Shown here: positions 27,103 through 36,453 of the stretch, piece after piece
Numbering within the stretch: position 1 is the stretch's first letter
Layout of the letters: every line of letters starts with the position of its first letter
NCBI GenBank assembly: GCA_022340755.1
Contig: JAJDNI010000299.1
Span: 1-60,321, forward strand
From: Gemmatimonadota bacterium
GTDB lineage: Bacteria > Gemmatimonadota > Gemmatimonadetes > Longimicrobiales > Gaopeijiaceae
Direction of reading: 5' to 3'
Length of the DNA stretch: 60,321 nt
Notes under the pieces: generated by a model
Seen by the model: only the letters and a program-made list of their open reading frames with translations
Database searches by the model: none
What the model was told of the DNA's origin: nothing
Program-made: the position numbers and the translations under genes

Positions 27103-28521
27103 GTGACCGACAGCCCTGCCCCCAAGACCCGGTCCTTCGACCGGCGCCTCATCGAAGGCCCCATCGGCGGCGCCGTCTGGCGGCTCGCCTGGCCGACGAT
27201 GCTCCAGAACATCCTGGGCGGCCTCCAGGGAGTCATCGACCACATCATGGTCGGCCACTACGTCGGCTACGTGGGGAACGCCGCCATCGGTGTCTCGTGG
27301 CAGATTTTCCTGGTGGTCGTCGTGTTCGTCAGCTCCGTGTTCACGGGCATGGGCGTCCTGGTGGCACGCTTCACCGGCAAGGGCGACCACATGAAGGTGA
27401 ACCGCACCGTATACCAGGCGTTCCTGACGGCCGCTGTTCTCGCCGTCGGGGTGCTGGCGCCCGCGGGCTACTTCCTCGCTCCGAGCCTTCTACACCTGGT
27501 CAACGCCGCGCCGGACGTGCAGGCACAGGCGCTTCCGTACCTGCGCATCATGTTCGTGTTCTCCTTCGGCATACTGATGTTCTTCATGACCGGAGGCGCG
27601 TTCCGCTCGGCGGGTGACGCCCGTACGCCGCTGCGCCTGGGCATCCTCATGAGTGGGATGAACATCGTCCTGAACGTCATCCTCATCAGGGGGCTCGGTC
27701 CCATCCCCGCGTTCGGCACCACCGGCGCCGCCATGGGGACCGTGATCTCTGCGGGGGTCATCAGCGTTATCGTGCTCTGGCTCCTCCTGTCCGAGCGGGC
27801 GGTGGTGGGCTTCCCGAGGGGAGGGAGCTGGAAGCCGGACCTGGTGATCATCAAGGAGCTCTTCCGCTTCGGCCTGCCCACGGGCCTCCAGGGCGTAGCC
27901 ATGAACCTGGCTGGCGTATTCCTGCTGCGCTTCATCGGGTCGTTGCCGGAGAGCGCCGAGGCCCAGGCCGCGTTCGCGGTGAGCTACACGGAGCTGTTCT
28001 CGTTCATCACGTGGACCTCCGTGGGACTGATGGGTGCCACCGCTGCGGTGGCGGGCCAGAACCTGGGCGCCGGCCGTCCCGAGCGGGCCATCCAGGGGAC
28101 CCGGGTCGCCTCGCGGATAGGGCTGGGAGTCGCGGTCGTCATCGGAGTCCTCTTCCTGACGATTCCGCACGCGCTCCTCGGGATCTTCGGGATGAGCGAC
28201 CCCGCGGTGCTGCAGTTGGGCACCCAGCTCCTCGGGTACCTGAGCATCTCGGGGCTCTTCATCACCGTCGCGCTGGCGTACACCGGTGCCCTCCAGGGCA
28301 CGGGGGACACCAAGAGCCCGCTCTACATCTCCATCATCTCGCAGATCGTGGTGCCCCTGGGGATGTGCGCGGTCATCCAGTCGGTGGGCCAGCTGCATGC
28401 GGGACAGATCTGGCTGGCCATCCTCCTCGGGCACTTGACCCGGTGCGCGCTGAGCGTGGGCCGCTTCAAGCAGGGGAAGTGGCAGGGCATCCAGGTGGAC
28501 ATCGCGCCGGCACGCTCGTAG
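27103..28521 (+). CDS. MATE family multidrug exporter
   Basis: Inner-membrane cation-coupled exporter of 472 residues with 12 predicted membrane helices in two homologous halves. The first half starts IGGAVWRLAWPTMLQNILGGLQGVIDHIMVGHYVG, with the conserved pattern of MATE helix 1; FTGMGVLVARFTGKGD and GAFRSAGDARTPL are family motifs. The second half has VGLMGATAAVAGQNLGAGRPERA and LQGTGDTKSPLYIS. The GTG at 27103 is used, but no clear Shine-Dalgarno decides it; the frame is open back to 26983, overlapping the amidohydrolase start. Substrate unknown. Confidence 0.92.
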   Translation: MTDSPAPKTRSFDRRLIEGPIGGAVWRLAWPTMLQNILGGLQGVIDHIMVGHYVGYVGNAAIGVSWQIFLVVVVFVSSVFTGMGVLVARFTGKGDHMKVNRTVYQAFLTAAVLAVGVLAPAGYFLAPSLLHLVNAAPDVQAQALPYLRIMFVFSFGILMFFMTGGAFRSAGDARTPLRLGILMSGMNIVLNVILIRGLGPIPAFGTTGAAMGTVISAGVISVIVLWLLLSERAVVGFPRGGSWKPDLVIIKELFRFGLPTGLQGVAMNLAGVFLLRFIGSLPESAEAQAAFAVSYTELFSFITWTSVGLMGATAAVAGQNLGAGRPERAIQGTRVASRIGLGVAVVIGVLFLTIPHALLGIFGMSDPAVLQLGTQLLGYLSISGLFITVALAYTGALQGTGDTKSPLYISIISQIVVPLGMCAVIQSVGQLHAGQIWLAILLGHLTRCALSVGRFKQGKWQGIQVDIAPARS

Positions 28522-28638
28522 ATCCCATCCGACGAGGCCCACGCCGGCGTCGGTCGGCTGTGTGTCCCCGCGCTCCGGTGCCGGCCACGGTCCGCGCAGC
28601 CGCGCGGTCGCGGGCCGCGCCCCCTGCAGGAGAGACCC

Positions 28639-29097
28639 TTGGCGAAGCAACACTGGCTCATGAAATCCGAGCCCGACGTCTACTCCATCGATGATCTCGA
28701 GCGCGACGGATCCACCTTCTGGGACGGGGTGCGAAACTACAGAGCCCGTAACAACATGAGGGCCATGCAGGTCGGTGACGAGATCCTCTTCTACCACAGC
28801 AGCGCGGACCCGCCGCGCATCGTGGGTATTGCGCGCGTATGCCGCGCCGCATATCCGGATCCAACACAGTTCGACCGGCGGAGCAAGCACTACGACGAGA
28901 AGTCCAAGAAGGACGACCCGCGCTGGTCGCTGGTGGATATCGAGTTCGTGTCGAAGCTGCCGAATCCGGTGAGCCTCGACGACGTGAAGAGCGAGAAGGC
29001 GCTGGCCGACATGGAGCTGGTGCGGTACGGGCGACTCTCGGTGCAGTCGGTGAAGAAGGAAGAGTTCGCCCACATCAAGCGCATGGGGGGCGCCTGA
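28639..29097 (+). CDS. EVE domain protein (THYN1-like)
   Basis: Cytoplasmic 152-residue protein that is a single EVE domain: HWLMKSEPDVYSIDDL, the WDGVRNYRARNNMRAMQVGDEILFYHSS block and GIARVCRAAYPDP are diagnostic. EVE folds belong to the PUA/YTH superfamily and bind modified bases; the exact ligand of bacterial single-domain members is not established. TTG start at 28639 with aggagag 6 nt upstream. It lies 117 nt after the MATE gene on the same strand and 82 nt before mmsA, so it may be co-transcribed with either. Confidence 0.93.
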   Translation: MAKQHWLMKSEPDVYSIDDLERDGSTFWDGVRNYRARNNMRAMQVGDEILFYHSSADPPRIVGIARVCRAAYPDPTQFDRRSKHYDEKSKKDDPRWSLVDIEFVSKLPNPVSLDDVKSEKALADMELVRYGRLSVQSVKKEEFAHIKRMGGA

Positions 29098-29179
29098 GGC
29101 TCTCCCTGTTGCCGATGTGGCGTCCGGATCGGAGCTTGTCCGAAGCCAATCGACTTCCTTCACACCTAGGCGGCCCACC

Positions 29180-30628
29180 ATGCCTGAGCCCGTCCAGAAC
29201 TTCGTCGCGGGCCGGTGGACGGCGTCCCATGGCACCGAATCGCTCCCGATCACGAACCCCGCAACAGGTGAGGTCATCGGGAGGGTCCCTCTCTCCACCG
29301 GCGCGGACGCTGGTACGGCCGTAGGGGCCGCCAGGGCGGCCTTTCCGTCTTGGCGGGCGACCCCCGCGGTGGAGCGTGCGCGCGTCCTCTTCCGGCTCAA
29401 GACGCTCCTGGACGAGCACAAGGAGGATCTGGCCCGCTCGGTGACGCGGGAGCATGGGAAGATCCTGACGGAGACCCTCGGGGAGGTGCAGCGAGGCATC
29501 GAGAACGTCGAGCATGCCTGCGGAATTCCCACCCTGATGCTCGGGGACACCCTGGAGGACATCGCGCCGGGGATCGACTGCGAGACGGTGCGCCAGCCCC
29601 TCGGGGTCTTCGGCGTCATCACGCCCTACAACTTTCCCGTGATGATCCCCTTGTGGTTCTGGCCCTACGCGGTGGCGACGGGAAACACGGTGGTGCTGAA
29701 GCCGTCCGAGCAGGATCCCCTCACGCATCAGAGGATCGTGGAGCTGGCGCAGCTGGCCGGTCTTCCGCCCGGGGTGCTCAACGTGGTTCACGGTGGCCGG
29801 GAGGTGGTGGAGGCGCTGTGCGACCATCCGGACGTGGTGGGCGTGTCGTTCGTGGGGTCCAGCAAGGTGGCCGAGGCCGTCTACCGGCGGGCGAGCCACG
29901 CCGGCAAGCGCGTGCAGGCCCTGGGTGGGGCGAAGAACCACCTCATCGTTCTCCCTGATGCCGACCTGGACGCCACCGTGGACGCTTGCATGGGCTCGGT
30001 ATTCGGCTCCACCGGTCAGCGATGCCTGGCGGGCAGCATCGTCGTGGGCGTCGGAGACGCGTGGAAGCCGTTGCGTGAGCGCATGCTCGACGGCGCCTCG
30101 GTGCTGCGTCTCGGCGACGGCCTTTCCGCGGAGACCGACATGGGCCCGGTGGTCTCCGCGACCCACCGGGATCGTGTGCGGCGCTTCGTCGACGAAGGCG
30201 AGCGCGACGGGGCCAAGCTCGCGTTGGACGGTCGGAGAGCCACGGTGAAGGGGCTCGAGGGAGGGTTCTGGGTGGGTCCCACGGTGTTCGAGGACGTGGC
30301 GTTCGACATCTCCATCGGCACCGAGGAGATCTTCGGCCCGGTGGCCGGGCTCAACCGGGCGACGAGCCTCGACGAGGCCATCGGGTGGATGCAGTCGAGC
30401 CGCTACGGAAACGCGTGCTCCATCTTCACCACCAGCGGCAAGGCCGCCCGGGAGTTTCGATACCGGGCCGGCATCAGCATGATCGGCGTGAACATCGGCG
30501 TCGCGGCTCCCATGGCCATGTTCCCGTTCGGCGGATCCAAGGGGTCCTTCTACGGCGACCTCAAAGCCCAGAGCAGGGACGCGGTGGGCTTCTACACCGA
30601 CGCGCGCGTCGTAATCTCCAGGTGGTAG
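29180..30628 (+). CDS. mmsA: CoA-acylating methylmalonate-semialdehyde dehydrogenase
   Basis: Converts methylmalonate semialdehyde (or malonate semialdehyde) with CoA and NAD to propionyl-CoA (or acetyl-CoA), in valine and beta-amino-acid degradation. The 482 residues have the aldehyde-dehydrogenase fold with family marks of this CoA-acylating subgroup: FVAGRW at the start, PFPVMIPLWFWPYA-like block (YNFPVMIPLWFWPYAVATG), LKPSEQDPLT, the NAD-domain FVGSSKVAE, and the catalytic Cys282 in TGQRCLAGS. The C-terminal MAMFPFGGSKGSFYGDL matches too. ATG at 29180. The next gene encodes an aminotransferase that can supply its substrate. Confidence 0.94.
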   Translation: MPEPVQNFVAGRWTASHGTESLPITNPATGEVIGRVPLSTGADAGTAVGAARAAFPSWRATPAVERARVLFRLKTLLDEHKEDLARSVTREHGKILTETLGEVQRGIENVEHACGIPTLMLGDTLEDIAPGIDCETVRQPLGVFGVITPYNFPVMIPLWFWPYAVATGNTVVLKPSEQDPLTHQRIVELAQLAGLPPGVLNVVHGGREVVEALCDHPDVVGVSFVGSSKVAEAVYRRASHAGKRVQALGGAKNHLIVLPDADLDATVDACMGSVFGSTGQRCLAGSIVVGVGDAWKPLRERMLDGASVLRLGDGLSAETDMGPVVSATHRDRVRRFVDEGERDGAKLALDGRRATVKGLEGGFWVGPTVFEDVAFDISIGTEEIFGPVAGLNRATSLDEAIGWMQSSRYGNACSIFTTSGKAAREFRYRAGISMIGVNIGVAAPMAMFPFGGSKGSFYGDLKAQSRDAVGFYTDARVVISRW

Positions 30629-30807
30629 TGGGGGCATGGGTGGTCTACGAAGATGCTTCGGGTAGCCCCGCCCGCCTCGGTTACACGGAGGACGTACATT
30701 GAACACGAGCGCCGAGGCGCTCCAAGAGGATGAAAAGCGCCGAGGACGCTCCTGCGCCTGAGAGGGCGGCGCGGAGCAGCCGCGAATCGACTTCGAGGAT
30801 GGCAGCC

Positions 30808-32118
30808 ATGACAACGGATACGGCCCGCACCACCAACGCCGACATCGTCGCCGGACAGAAGGAGTTCCTCCTGCCCGCGATGCTCCACATGTACTCGGAG
30901 CCGCTCGCGCTGGCGGAGGGGAAGGGTGTCCGCGTGCGGGACGCCGACGGAAAGGAGTACCTGGACCTCTTCAGCGGCATCCTCACCACGTCGCTGGGTC
31001 ACTGCCATCCGCACATCATCGAGCGTGTCACGGAGCAGATGGGCCGCCTGGGCCATGTGTCCACGCTGTACGCGACGGAGGTGCAGGTGGAGGCGGCCCG
31101 CCGGCTGGCGGAGATCGCTCCGGGAAAGCTCAGGCGGACGTTCTTCAGCAACTCCGGCACCGAGGCCATCGAGACCGCGCTCATGATGGCGTCCATCCAC
31201 ACCGGTCGGAGTGAGATCATCGCGCTGCGCATGGCGTACCACGGGCGCTCCTTCATGGCCACCAGCGTCACGGCGCACGGCTCGTGGCGACCCCTGGCCA
31301 CGCGGGTGGCGGGGATCCACCACACGCTGGCGCCCTACTCCTACCGGTGTCCCTTCAAGCAGCCCTGTGACGACTCGTGCGCCGAGGCCTTCGCTCAGGA
31401 CGTGGAGGAAGTGATCGCCACGTCCACCAATGGTCAGCCCGCGGCGTTCATCGCCGAGACCATCATGGGCGTGGGTGGGTACGTCGTTCCTCCGCCGAGC
31501 TACTTCGCTCGCGTGGCGGAGATCATCCATGGGTACGGCGGCCTTCTCATCATCGACGAGGTCCAGGCGGGCTTCGGGCGCACGGGCCGCTGGTTCGCCA
31601 TCGAGCACTTCGGCGTCGAGCCGGACATCATGGTCATGGCCAAGGGCATCGCCGGGGGATTCCCCGTGGGTGCCACCATCACCACCGACGAGATCGCCGC
31701 GTCGTGGAAGGGCAAGACCATCTCGACCTTCGGTGGCAATCCCGTCTGCATGGCGGCCATGTGCGCCACGCTCGAGACGATGGTGCAGGAGAACGTGCCC
31801 GCGAACGCGGAGGCCCGGGGTCGCGAGCTGCAGGTCGGCCTCGAAGCTCTGCAGAAGAAGTACCCGTGGATCGGGGATGTCCGGGGCATGGGCCTCATGC
31901 GGGCCATGGAGCTCGTGGAGGATCCGCAGGGGAAGAAGCCGGACACTCGCCGGACGAGCGCGTTGCTCGAGGCGTGCCGCGACGAGGGGCTCCTACTGGG
32001 CCAGGGCGGCATGTGGGGGCACTGCCTGCGCATCGGGCCCTCCCTCCTGGTCACCGCCGACGAGATCGCGGAGGGATTGGAGAAGCTCGGACGCGCGTGC
32101 GAACGGGTGAACGGATAG
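30808..32118 (+). CDS. class III aminotransferase, AGXT2/beta-alanine type
   Basis: PLP-dependent aminotransferase of 436 residues. Class III hallmarks: SGILTTSLGHCHPHI, SNSGTEAIETALMMA, AYHGRSFMATSVTAHG, the cofactor Asp in LIIDEVQAGFGRTG, and the Schiff-base lysine K279 in VMAKGIAGGFP. The sequence resembles alanine-glyoxylate/3-aminoisobutyrate transaminases (AGXT2). Placed right after mmsA, it probably converts beta-alanine or 3-aminoisobutyrate to the semialdehyde that mmsA oxidises (inference from pairing). ATG at 30808 has gagg 9 nt upstream; ATG 30799 is an alternative. It converges with the next gene with a 9-nt gap. Confidence 0.9.
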   Translation: MTTDTARTTNADIVAGQKEFLLPAMLHMYSEPLALAEGKGVRVRDADGKEYLDLFSGILTTSLGHCHPHIIERVTEQMGRLGHVSTLYATEVQVEAARRLAEIAPGKLRRTFFSNSGTEAIETALMMASIHTGRSEIIALRMAYHGRSFMATSVTAHGSWRPLATRVAGIHHTLAPYSYRCPFKQPCDDSCAEAFAQDVEEVIATSTNGQPAAFIAETIMGVGGYVVPPPSYFARVAEIIHGYGGLLIIDEVQAGFGRTGRWFAIEHFGVEPDIMVMAKGIAGGFPVGATITTDEIAASWKGKTISTFGGNPVCMAAMCATLETMVQENVPANAEARGRELQVGLEALQKKYPWIGDVRGMGLMRAMELVEDPQGKKPDTRRTSALLEACRDEGLLLGQGGMWGHCLRIGPSLLVTADEIAEGLEKLGRACERVNG

Positions 32119-32127
32119 GGTCGCTCC

Positions 32128-32679
32128 TCAGAATAGCGCCGGCGTCTCCGCCAACTCCTCCTCGCGCTCTTCGGGAATGTCGTCTTCGGCGTCGTATCCG
32201 GGGGTCGAGGACCACCGCAGGCAGAGCGCCATCGAGGCAGCGGTGACGGCGTTGGCGCCGAACACCAGGCCATGTCCGATGCGCGGCAGGACGCCGGGCA
32301 TGACCGTGGCGGACGCGGTCAGCATGGCGCCTTCCATCAGGGTGAACGCCACGATCGCGGTGATCACCGTTGCGGCTCCCCCTCGCGTGCGGATGAACCT
32401 GAAGAGCACGGTCACCAGGAATCCGAGCAGGGCGAAGGCGGCGAAATGCACGAGTGTGTACAGGACCACGGAGTGCAGGCTCACGGTGGTGACCGCATCC
32501 GCGCCGGCACCGGAAAGGGCGACGCTCCCCAGCACCGTGGGCGTGAGGAAGGGGTGCCCGTGCAGTGAGTCGTTGAACAGGAAGAAGAGGGCGACGACGG
32601 ATCCGCCGATGCCGGCAGAGTAGAACCAGCCGTACAAGAGATCGCCCGTAGGAGAGGTAGTTTTGGACACGCGGCTCAT
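32128..32679 (-). CDS. unknown four-helix membrane protein
   Basis: No family recognised. The 183 residues contain four hydrophobic segments (FYSAGIGGSVVALFFLF, SVVLYTLVHFAAFALLGFLVTVLF, TVITAIVAFTLMEGAMLTASATV, HGLVFGANAVTAASMALCL) and an acidic C-terminal tail (DAEDDIPEEREEEL). The short loops and charge pattern suggest an inner-membrane protein with cytosolic tail. It is a lone minus-strand gene, divergent from the penicillin acylase gene. Confidence 0.75.
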   Translation of the reverse strand: MSRVSKTTSPTGDLLYGWFYSAGIGGSVVALFFLFNDSLHGHPFLTPTVLGSVALSGAGADAVTTVSLHSVVLYTLVHFAAFALLGFLVTVLFRFIRTRGGAATVITAIVAFTLMEGAMLTASATVMPGVLPRIGHGLVFGANAVTAASMALCLRWSSTPGYDAEDDIPEEREEELAETPALF

Positions 32680-32871
32680 GGCGGCGTCCTCCGGGCTCCG
32701 AATGGCGAGAGGGTCAACTCTCGTTCAACGGTGAGCCGGTGCCGCGTGTTCCATGCAGGCAAGATCGACCGAGCACACCTTTTGGCGACCATTGCCGGGA
32801 CGGACCCGATGTCGTCCTTTGCGGCAGTCGCAACCGGGACAGCACCGACCCGACCGATCAGGGAGATTCCG

Positions 32872-35367
32872 ATGTCCGGCCGCATCAGCCGTCCGCACGC
32901 CCACGCGCGCCTCGCCGTCGTCCTCTCGTTAGGGGTCGCGGCGGTGCCCCTTGCCCAACTCCTCGGGGCGGTTGGGGCTGCGCCCCTCGCCGCCCAGCAG
33001 TCCGCCCCGGCGGCTGCTCCCGCCGGCACTACCCTGAACGTCCCGGGCCTTCGGGAGCCCGTCGAGATCCGAGTGGATCGATGGGGGATCAGCCACATCT
33101 ACGCCCAGAGCGAGCACGACCTCTTCTTTGCCCAGGGATGGAACGCAGCGCGGGACCGTCTCTTCCAGTTGGAGATGTGGCGCCGGCAGGCCACGGGAAC
33201 GGTGGCCGAGATCCTCGGCCCACGCGAAATCCAGCGGGACGTGGGCACCCGCCTCTTCAAGTTCCGCCGGGACCTCACACAGGAGCTTCAGCACTACCAC
33301 CCACACGGGGGCGAGATCGTCGAGGCTTACGTGGACGGCATCAACGCGTACGTCGCGGAGGCCAACAAGCATCCGGACCGCCTTCCCCTGGAGTTCAAGC
33401 TCCTGGGGATCCGTCCGCAGCCGTGGACGCCGGAGGTGGTCATCTCCCGGCACCAGGGACTCCTAGGCAATATCGGCTCCGAGTTGAGGTATGGACGAGC
33501 CGTGGCGGCGGCGGGTGCCGAGACGGTGAAGCGGCTGGAGGGGTTCGGCCCCGGCGACCCGGATCTGACGCTGGATCCGTCAATCGACGAGCAGGGGCTC
33601 TCCCAGGACATCCTTGCCGTCTACGACGCCTTCCGGAGACCGATGGATTTCCGGCCCGAGGACGTCGTGCCGGAGCACCGAGCCGACCGGGGGGCGTTCG
33701 AGGGGCTTCAGGAGGCGGCCCGGGCTGCCGCTCATGCGCCGGCCTACGACCCCGCGGCGGATATCGGCTCCAACAACTGGGTGGTGAGCGGGCGGCTGTC
33801 CGAGAGCCGTTACCCCATCATGGCGAACGACCCCCACAGGGCCCAGAGCGCCCCGTCGCTTCGCTACTGGGTCCACCTGGTGGCGCCTGGATGGGACGTC
33901 ATCGGTGGTGGCGAGCCCAGCCTTCCCGGTGTTTCCATCGGCCACAACGAGTACGGGGCCTGGGGCCTCACCGTGTTCGCCACCGACGGCGAGGATCTGT
34001 ACGTCTACGACACCAATCCGCAGAATCCCGACCAGTACCGGTACCGGGGCGCCTGGGAACCCATGACGGTCATCCAGGAGGAGATTCCCGTGAAGGGCCA
34101 CGCCCCCTACGAGGCGACGCTCAAGTACACGCGCCACGGGCCCGTGGTCTTCGAGGACAAGGCGCGGCACAAAGCGTACGCGGTGCGCGCGGCGTGGATG
34201 GAGATCGGCGGCGCTCCGTACCTCGCATCGTTGCGCATGGATCAGGCGAGGACGTGGCACGAGTTCCGGGACGCGTGCTCCTACTCGAACGTCCCCGGGG
34301 AGAACATGGTGTGGGCGGGCCGCGACGGGACCATCGGTTGGCAGGCAGTGGGCATCGCTCCCATCCGCCCCAACTTCAGCGGCCTGGTGCCCGTGCCGGG
34401 AGACGGCCGCTACGAGTGGAACGGGTTCCTTCCCATCGAAGCCAAGCCGCACGTGGTGAACCCGGAACAAGGCTATTGGGCCACGGCGAACAACGACCTG
34501 ATCCCACGGGATTATCCGTTCATGGACGCCGTGGGCTACGATTGGTCCGATCCGTACCGGTGGGCACGGATCTCGGAATGGCTGGGGAGCGGGCGCCGGG
34601 AGTCCATGGCGGACATGATGCGACTGCAGACCGACGAGCTTTCGCTCCCCGCGCGCCAGCTCGTGCCGTTGCTCCGGGATCTGCGGGTGCCGGACACTCG
34701 AACGAAGCGCGCCCAGGATCTGCTTTTGGGATGGGACTACGTGATGGACAAGGACTCGCCGGCCGCGGGTCTGTACGCCGCGTGGGAGGGGCAGCTTCGC
34801 CGTCTGGTTGGCGCGGCGCTGGTGCCACCAGGCGTGAGGCTGACGCTGCCGCTGCGGAGGGTGGTGGAGACGCTGGAGGTGCCGCCCGGAGAGTTGGGTC
34901 CCGATCCCTTGAAGGCCCGAGACCGGATCCTGATGGACGCGCTCGTCGCGGCCATGGCCGAGCTCACCGAGAAGCTGGGTCCGGACTCCGGAGGATGGGT
35001 GTGGGGGCAGCCGGCGTACCACCACGCCACGTTGCACCACCTTCTGGGGACCGTCGTGGATTCCGTCACGAGGGCCGAGCTCGAGGTGGGCCCCCTGCCC
35101 CGCGGCGGCTACGGGTCCACGGTGAATGCAACCGGCAACGGCGACAACCAGACGTCCGGGGCGTCCTTCCGCATCATCGTGGACACGGGTGATTGGGACA
35201 GGGCCGTCGGGCTGAACACACCCGGGCAGAGTGGAGACCCCGAGAGTCCCCACTATCGTGACCTCTTCCAGAGCTGGGCCAACGATCGTTTCTTCCCCGT
35301 GGCGTATTCGCGGTCACGCGTGCAGGCGGTCACTGAGCGGGTGATCGAGCTGAAGCCGGGTGGGTGA
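32872..35367 (+). CDS. penicillin acylase family Ntn-hydrolase
   Basis: Exported amidase of 831 residues with a signal peptide (LAVVLSLGVAAVPLAQLLGAVGAAPLAAQ). The alpha-chain part begins LREPVEIRVDRWGISHIYAQSEHDLFFAQGW, standard for the family. The autocatalytic site is GSNNWVV, making Ser300 the predicted N-terminal nucleophile of the beta chain after processing. Later motifs (GVSIGHNEYGAWGLT, NATGNGDNQTSGASFR) fit too. Substrates in this family are beta-lactams, acyl-homoserine lactones or other N-acyl compounds; which applies here cannot be read from sequence. ATG at 32872 has ggga 7 nt upstream. Confidence 0.93.
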   Translation: MSGRISRPHAHARLAVVLSLGVAAVPLAQLLGAVGAAPLAAQQSAPAAAPAGTTLNVPGLREPVEIRVDRWGISHIYAQSEHDLFFAQGWNAARDRLFQLEMWRRQATGTVAEILGPREIQRDVGTRLFKFRRDLTQELQHYHPHGGEIVEAYVDGINAYVAEANKHPDRLPLEFKLLGIRPQPWTPEVVISRHQGLLGNIGSELRYGRAVAAAGAETVKRLEGFGPGDPDLTLDPSIDEQGLSQDILAVYDAFRRPMDFRPEDVVPEHRADRGAFEGLQEAARAAAHAPAYDPAADIGSNNWVVSGRLSESRYPIMANDPHRAQSAPSLRYWVHLVAPGWDVIGGGEPSLPGVSIGHNEYGAWGLTVFATDGEDLYVYDTNPQNPDQYRYRGAWEPMTVIQEEIPVKGHAPYEATLKYTRHGPVVFEDKARHKAYAVRAAWMEIGGAPYLASLRMDQARTWHEFRDACSYSNVPGENMVWAGRDGTIGWQAVGIAPIRPNFSGLVPVPGDGRYEWNGFLPIEAKPHVVNPEQGYWATANNDLIPRDYPFMDAVGYDWSDPYRWARISEWLGSGRRESMADMMRLQTDELSLPARQLVPLLRDLRVPDTRTKRAQDLLLGWDYVMDKDSPAAGLYAAWEGQLRRLVGAALVPPGVRLTLPLRRVVETLEVPPGELGPDPLKARDRILMDALVAAMAELTEKLGPDSGGWVWGQPAYHHATLHHLLGTVVDSVTRAELEVGPLPRGGYGSTVNATGNGDNQTSGASFRIIVDTGDWDRAVGLNTPGQSGDPESPHYRDLFQSWANDRFFPVAYSRSRVQAVTERVIELKPGG

Positions 35368-35371
35368 GGAA

Positions 35372-35406
35372 GGCTGGCGCACCGCGTCCTCCCGCGTCGG
35401 CCAGCC
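35372..35406. terminator. hairpin in convergent gap
   Basis: 7-bp stem ggctggc / gccagcc enclosing a second small cgcg/cgcg pairing, between the penicillin acylase stop and the convergent ornithine-cyclodeaminase-like gene. No T run; weak terminator candidate. Confidence 0.35.
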
Positions 35407-35429
35407 GCACCACATCGAGGGCGGACCTG

Positions 35430-36437
35430 TCAGGTACCACCGCCCCCCAGGACCTCCCAGGCCACCTCCGCGATGGCGGCGTCCTGTGCCCCGACGCCCG
35501 TGAGGTCGCAGACGATGGTCTCGTTGGACTCCCGGCCGAGTCGGTCTCCAGCAACGACCTGACCCAGCTCGGCCCAGACGTCGGAGGCGGCCATGGCGCC
35601 GCCGCTCACCGCGTGATGGAGCTCTCCAAGGCGGACACACTGGGCCGTCAGGTCGGTGACGACCTTGTCGGCTGCGGCGACGACTTCCGGGGAGAGCTCC
35701 CGCTTGTCCGGTCCGTCCGAGCCCACGGCCAGCACCGTGGCACCAGGAGCGAGCATGCCCGTGAGCACCAGAGGTTCCCGGGAAGGCGTGACGGTGACCA
35801 CGAGGTCGGCTCCGCGGACCGCGTCCGCCACCGACGCCTGCGCGGAAACCGTCGCACCCAGGGTCTCGCCCATGGTCGCAGCGTAGAGGTCTCGCGAGCG
35901 CTCGTGCGGGGACCAGACGCGCACCTCGTCGAAAGTGCGCACCAGGCGCATGAGACGAAGCTGCAGGCGAGCCTGCACCCCGGCGCCCAGGACGGCGGCG
36001 ACGAGTGGCCGCTGAGGGGCCAGGTGACGCACGGCCAAGGCGCCCGCCGCCGCGGTGCGGAGGTCGGTCAGGTATCCGTTGTCCGCCAGAAGGGCGAGGG
36101 GAAAGCCGGTAGCCGAGTCGAACACCAGGACGAGCCCCGCTCCGGTGGGGAGACCGCGAGCGGCGTTGTCGTAGAACCCGGTGGCCACCTTGAACGCGAA
36201 GACTGGAGCGCCGTCCAGCGCTGCGCCCTTGACGTGGATCTCGCCGGGAGGATCGGGCACGTCGAGACCCAGAGGAGCGGGCACCCGGGCGGCTCCCCGG
36301 GCCAGCGCGATGAAGGCGCGCTCCGCGCTGACGAGCGCGGTCGGGTCGTCCACCGCGGCGCGGATCGCGCTCTCGTCGAACGTCCGGATGCGGGGCCGGC
36401 CACCACCGGCACCTGTGGGAAGCTCCGACTGACTCAC
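35430..36437 (-). CDS. ornithine cyclodeaminase/mu-crystallin family protein (copy 1)
   Basis: NAD(P)-dependent enzyme fold of 335 residues. The dinucleotide-binding region AAVLGAGVQARLQLRLMRLV and the N-terminal substrate domain (PVFAFKVATGFYDN, LALLADNGYLTDLRTAAAGALA) are typical of the family, which includes ornithine cyclodeaminase, alanine dehydrogenase-like and ketimine-reductase enzymes. The actual reaction is not determinable. GTG start at 36437 with aggag 7 nt upstream. It lies 16 nt downstream of the UvrC-like gene, so the two are probably co-transcribed. A second family member is encoded at 52837-53817. Confidence 0.9.
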   Translation of the reverse strand: MSQSELPTGAGGGRPRIRTFDESAIRAAVDDPTALVSAERAFIALARGAARVPAPLGLDVPDPPGEIHVKGAALDGAPVFAFKVATGFYDNAARGLPTGAGLVLVFDSATGFPLALLADNGYLTDLRTAAAGALAVRHLAPQRPLVAAVLGAGVQARLQLRLMRLVRTFDEVRVWSPHERSRDLYAATMGETLGATVSAQASVADAVRGADLVVTVTPSREPLVLTGMLAPGATVLAVGSDGPDKRELSPEVVAAADKVVTDLTAQCVRLGELHHAVSGGAMAASDVWAELGQVVAGDRLGRESNETIVCDLTGVGAQDAAIAEVAWEVLGGGGT

Positions 36438-36453
36438 GGTACGTCTCCTCTGC

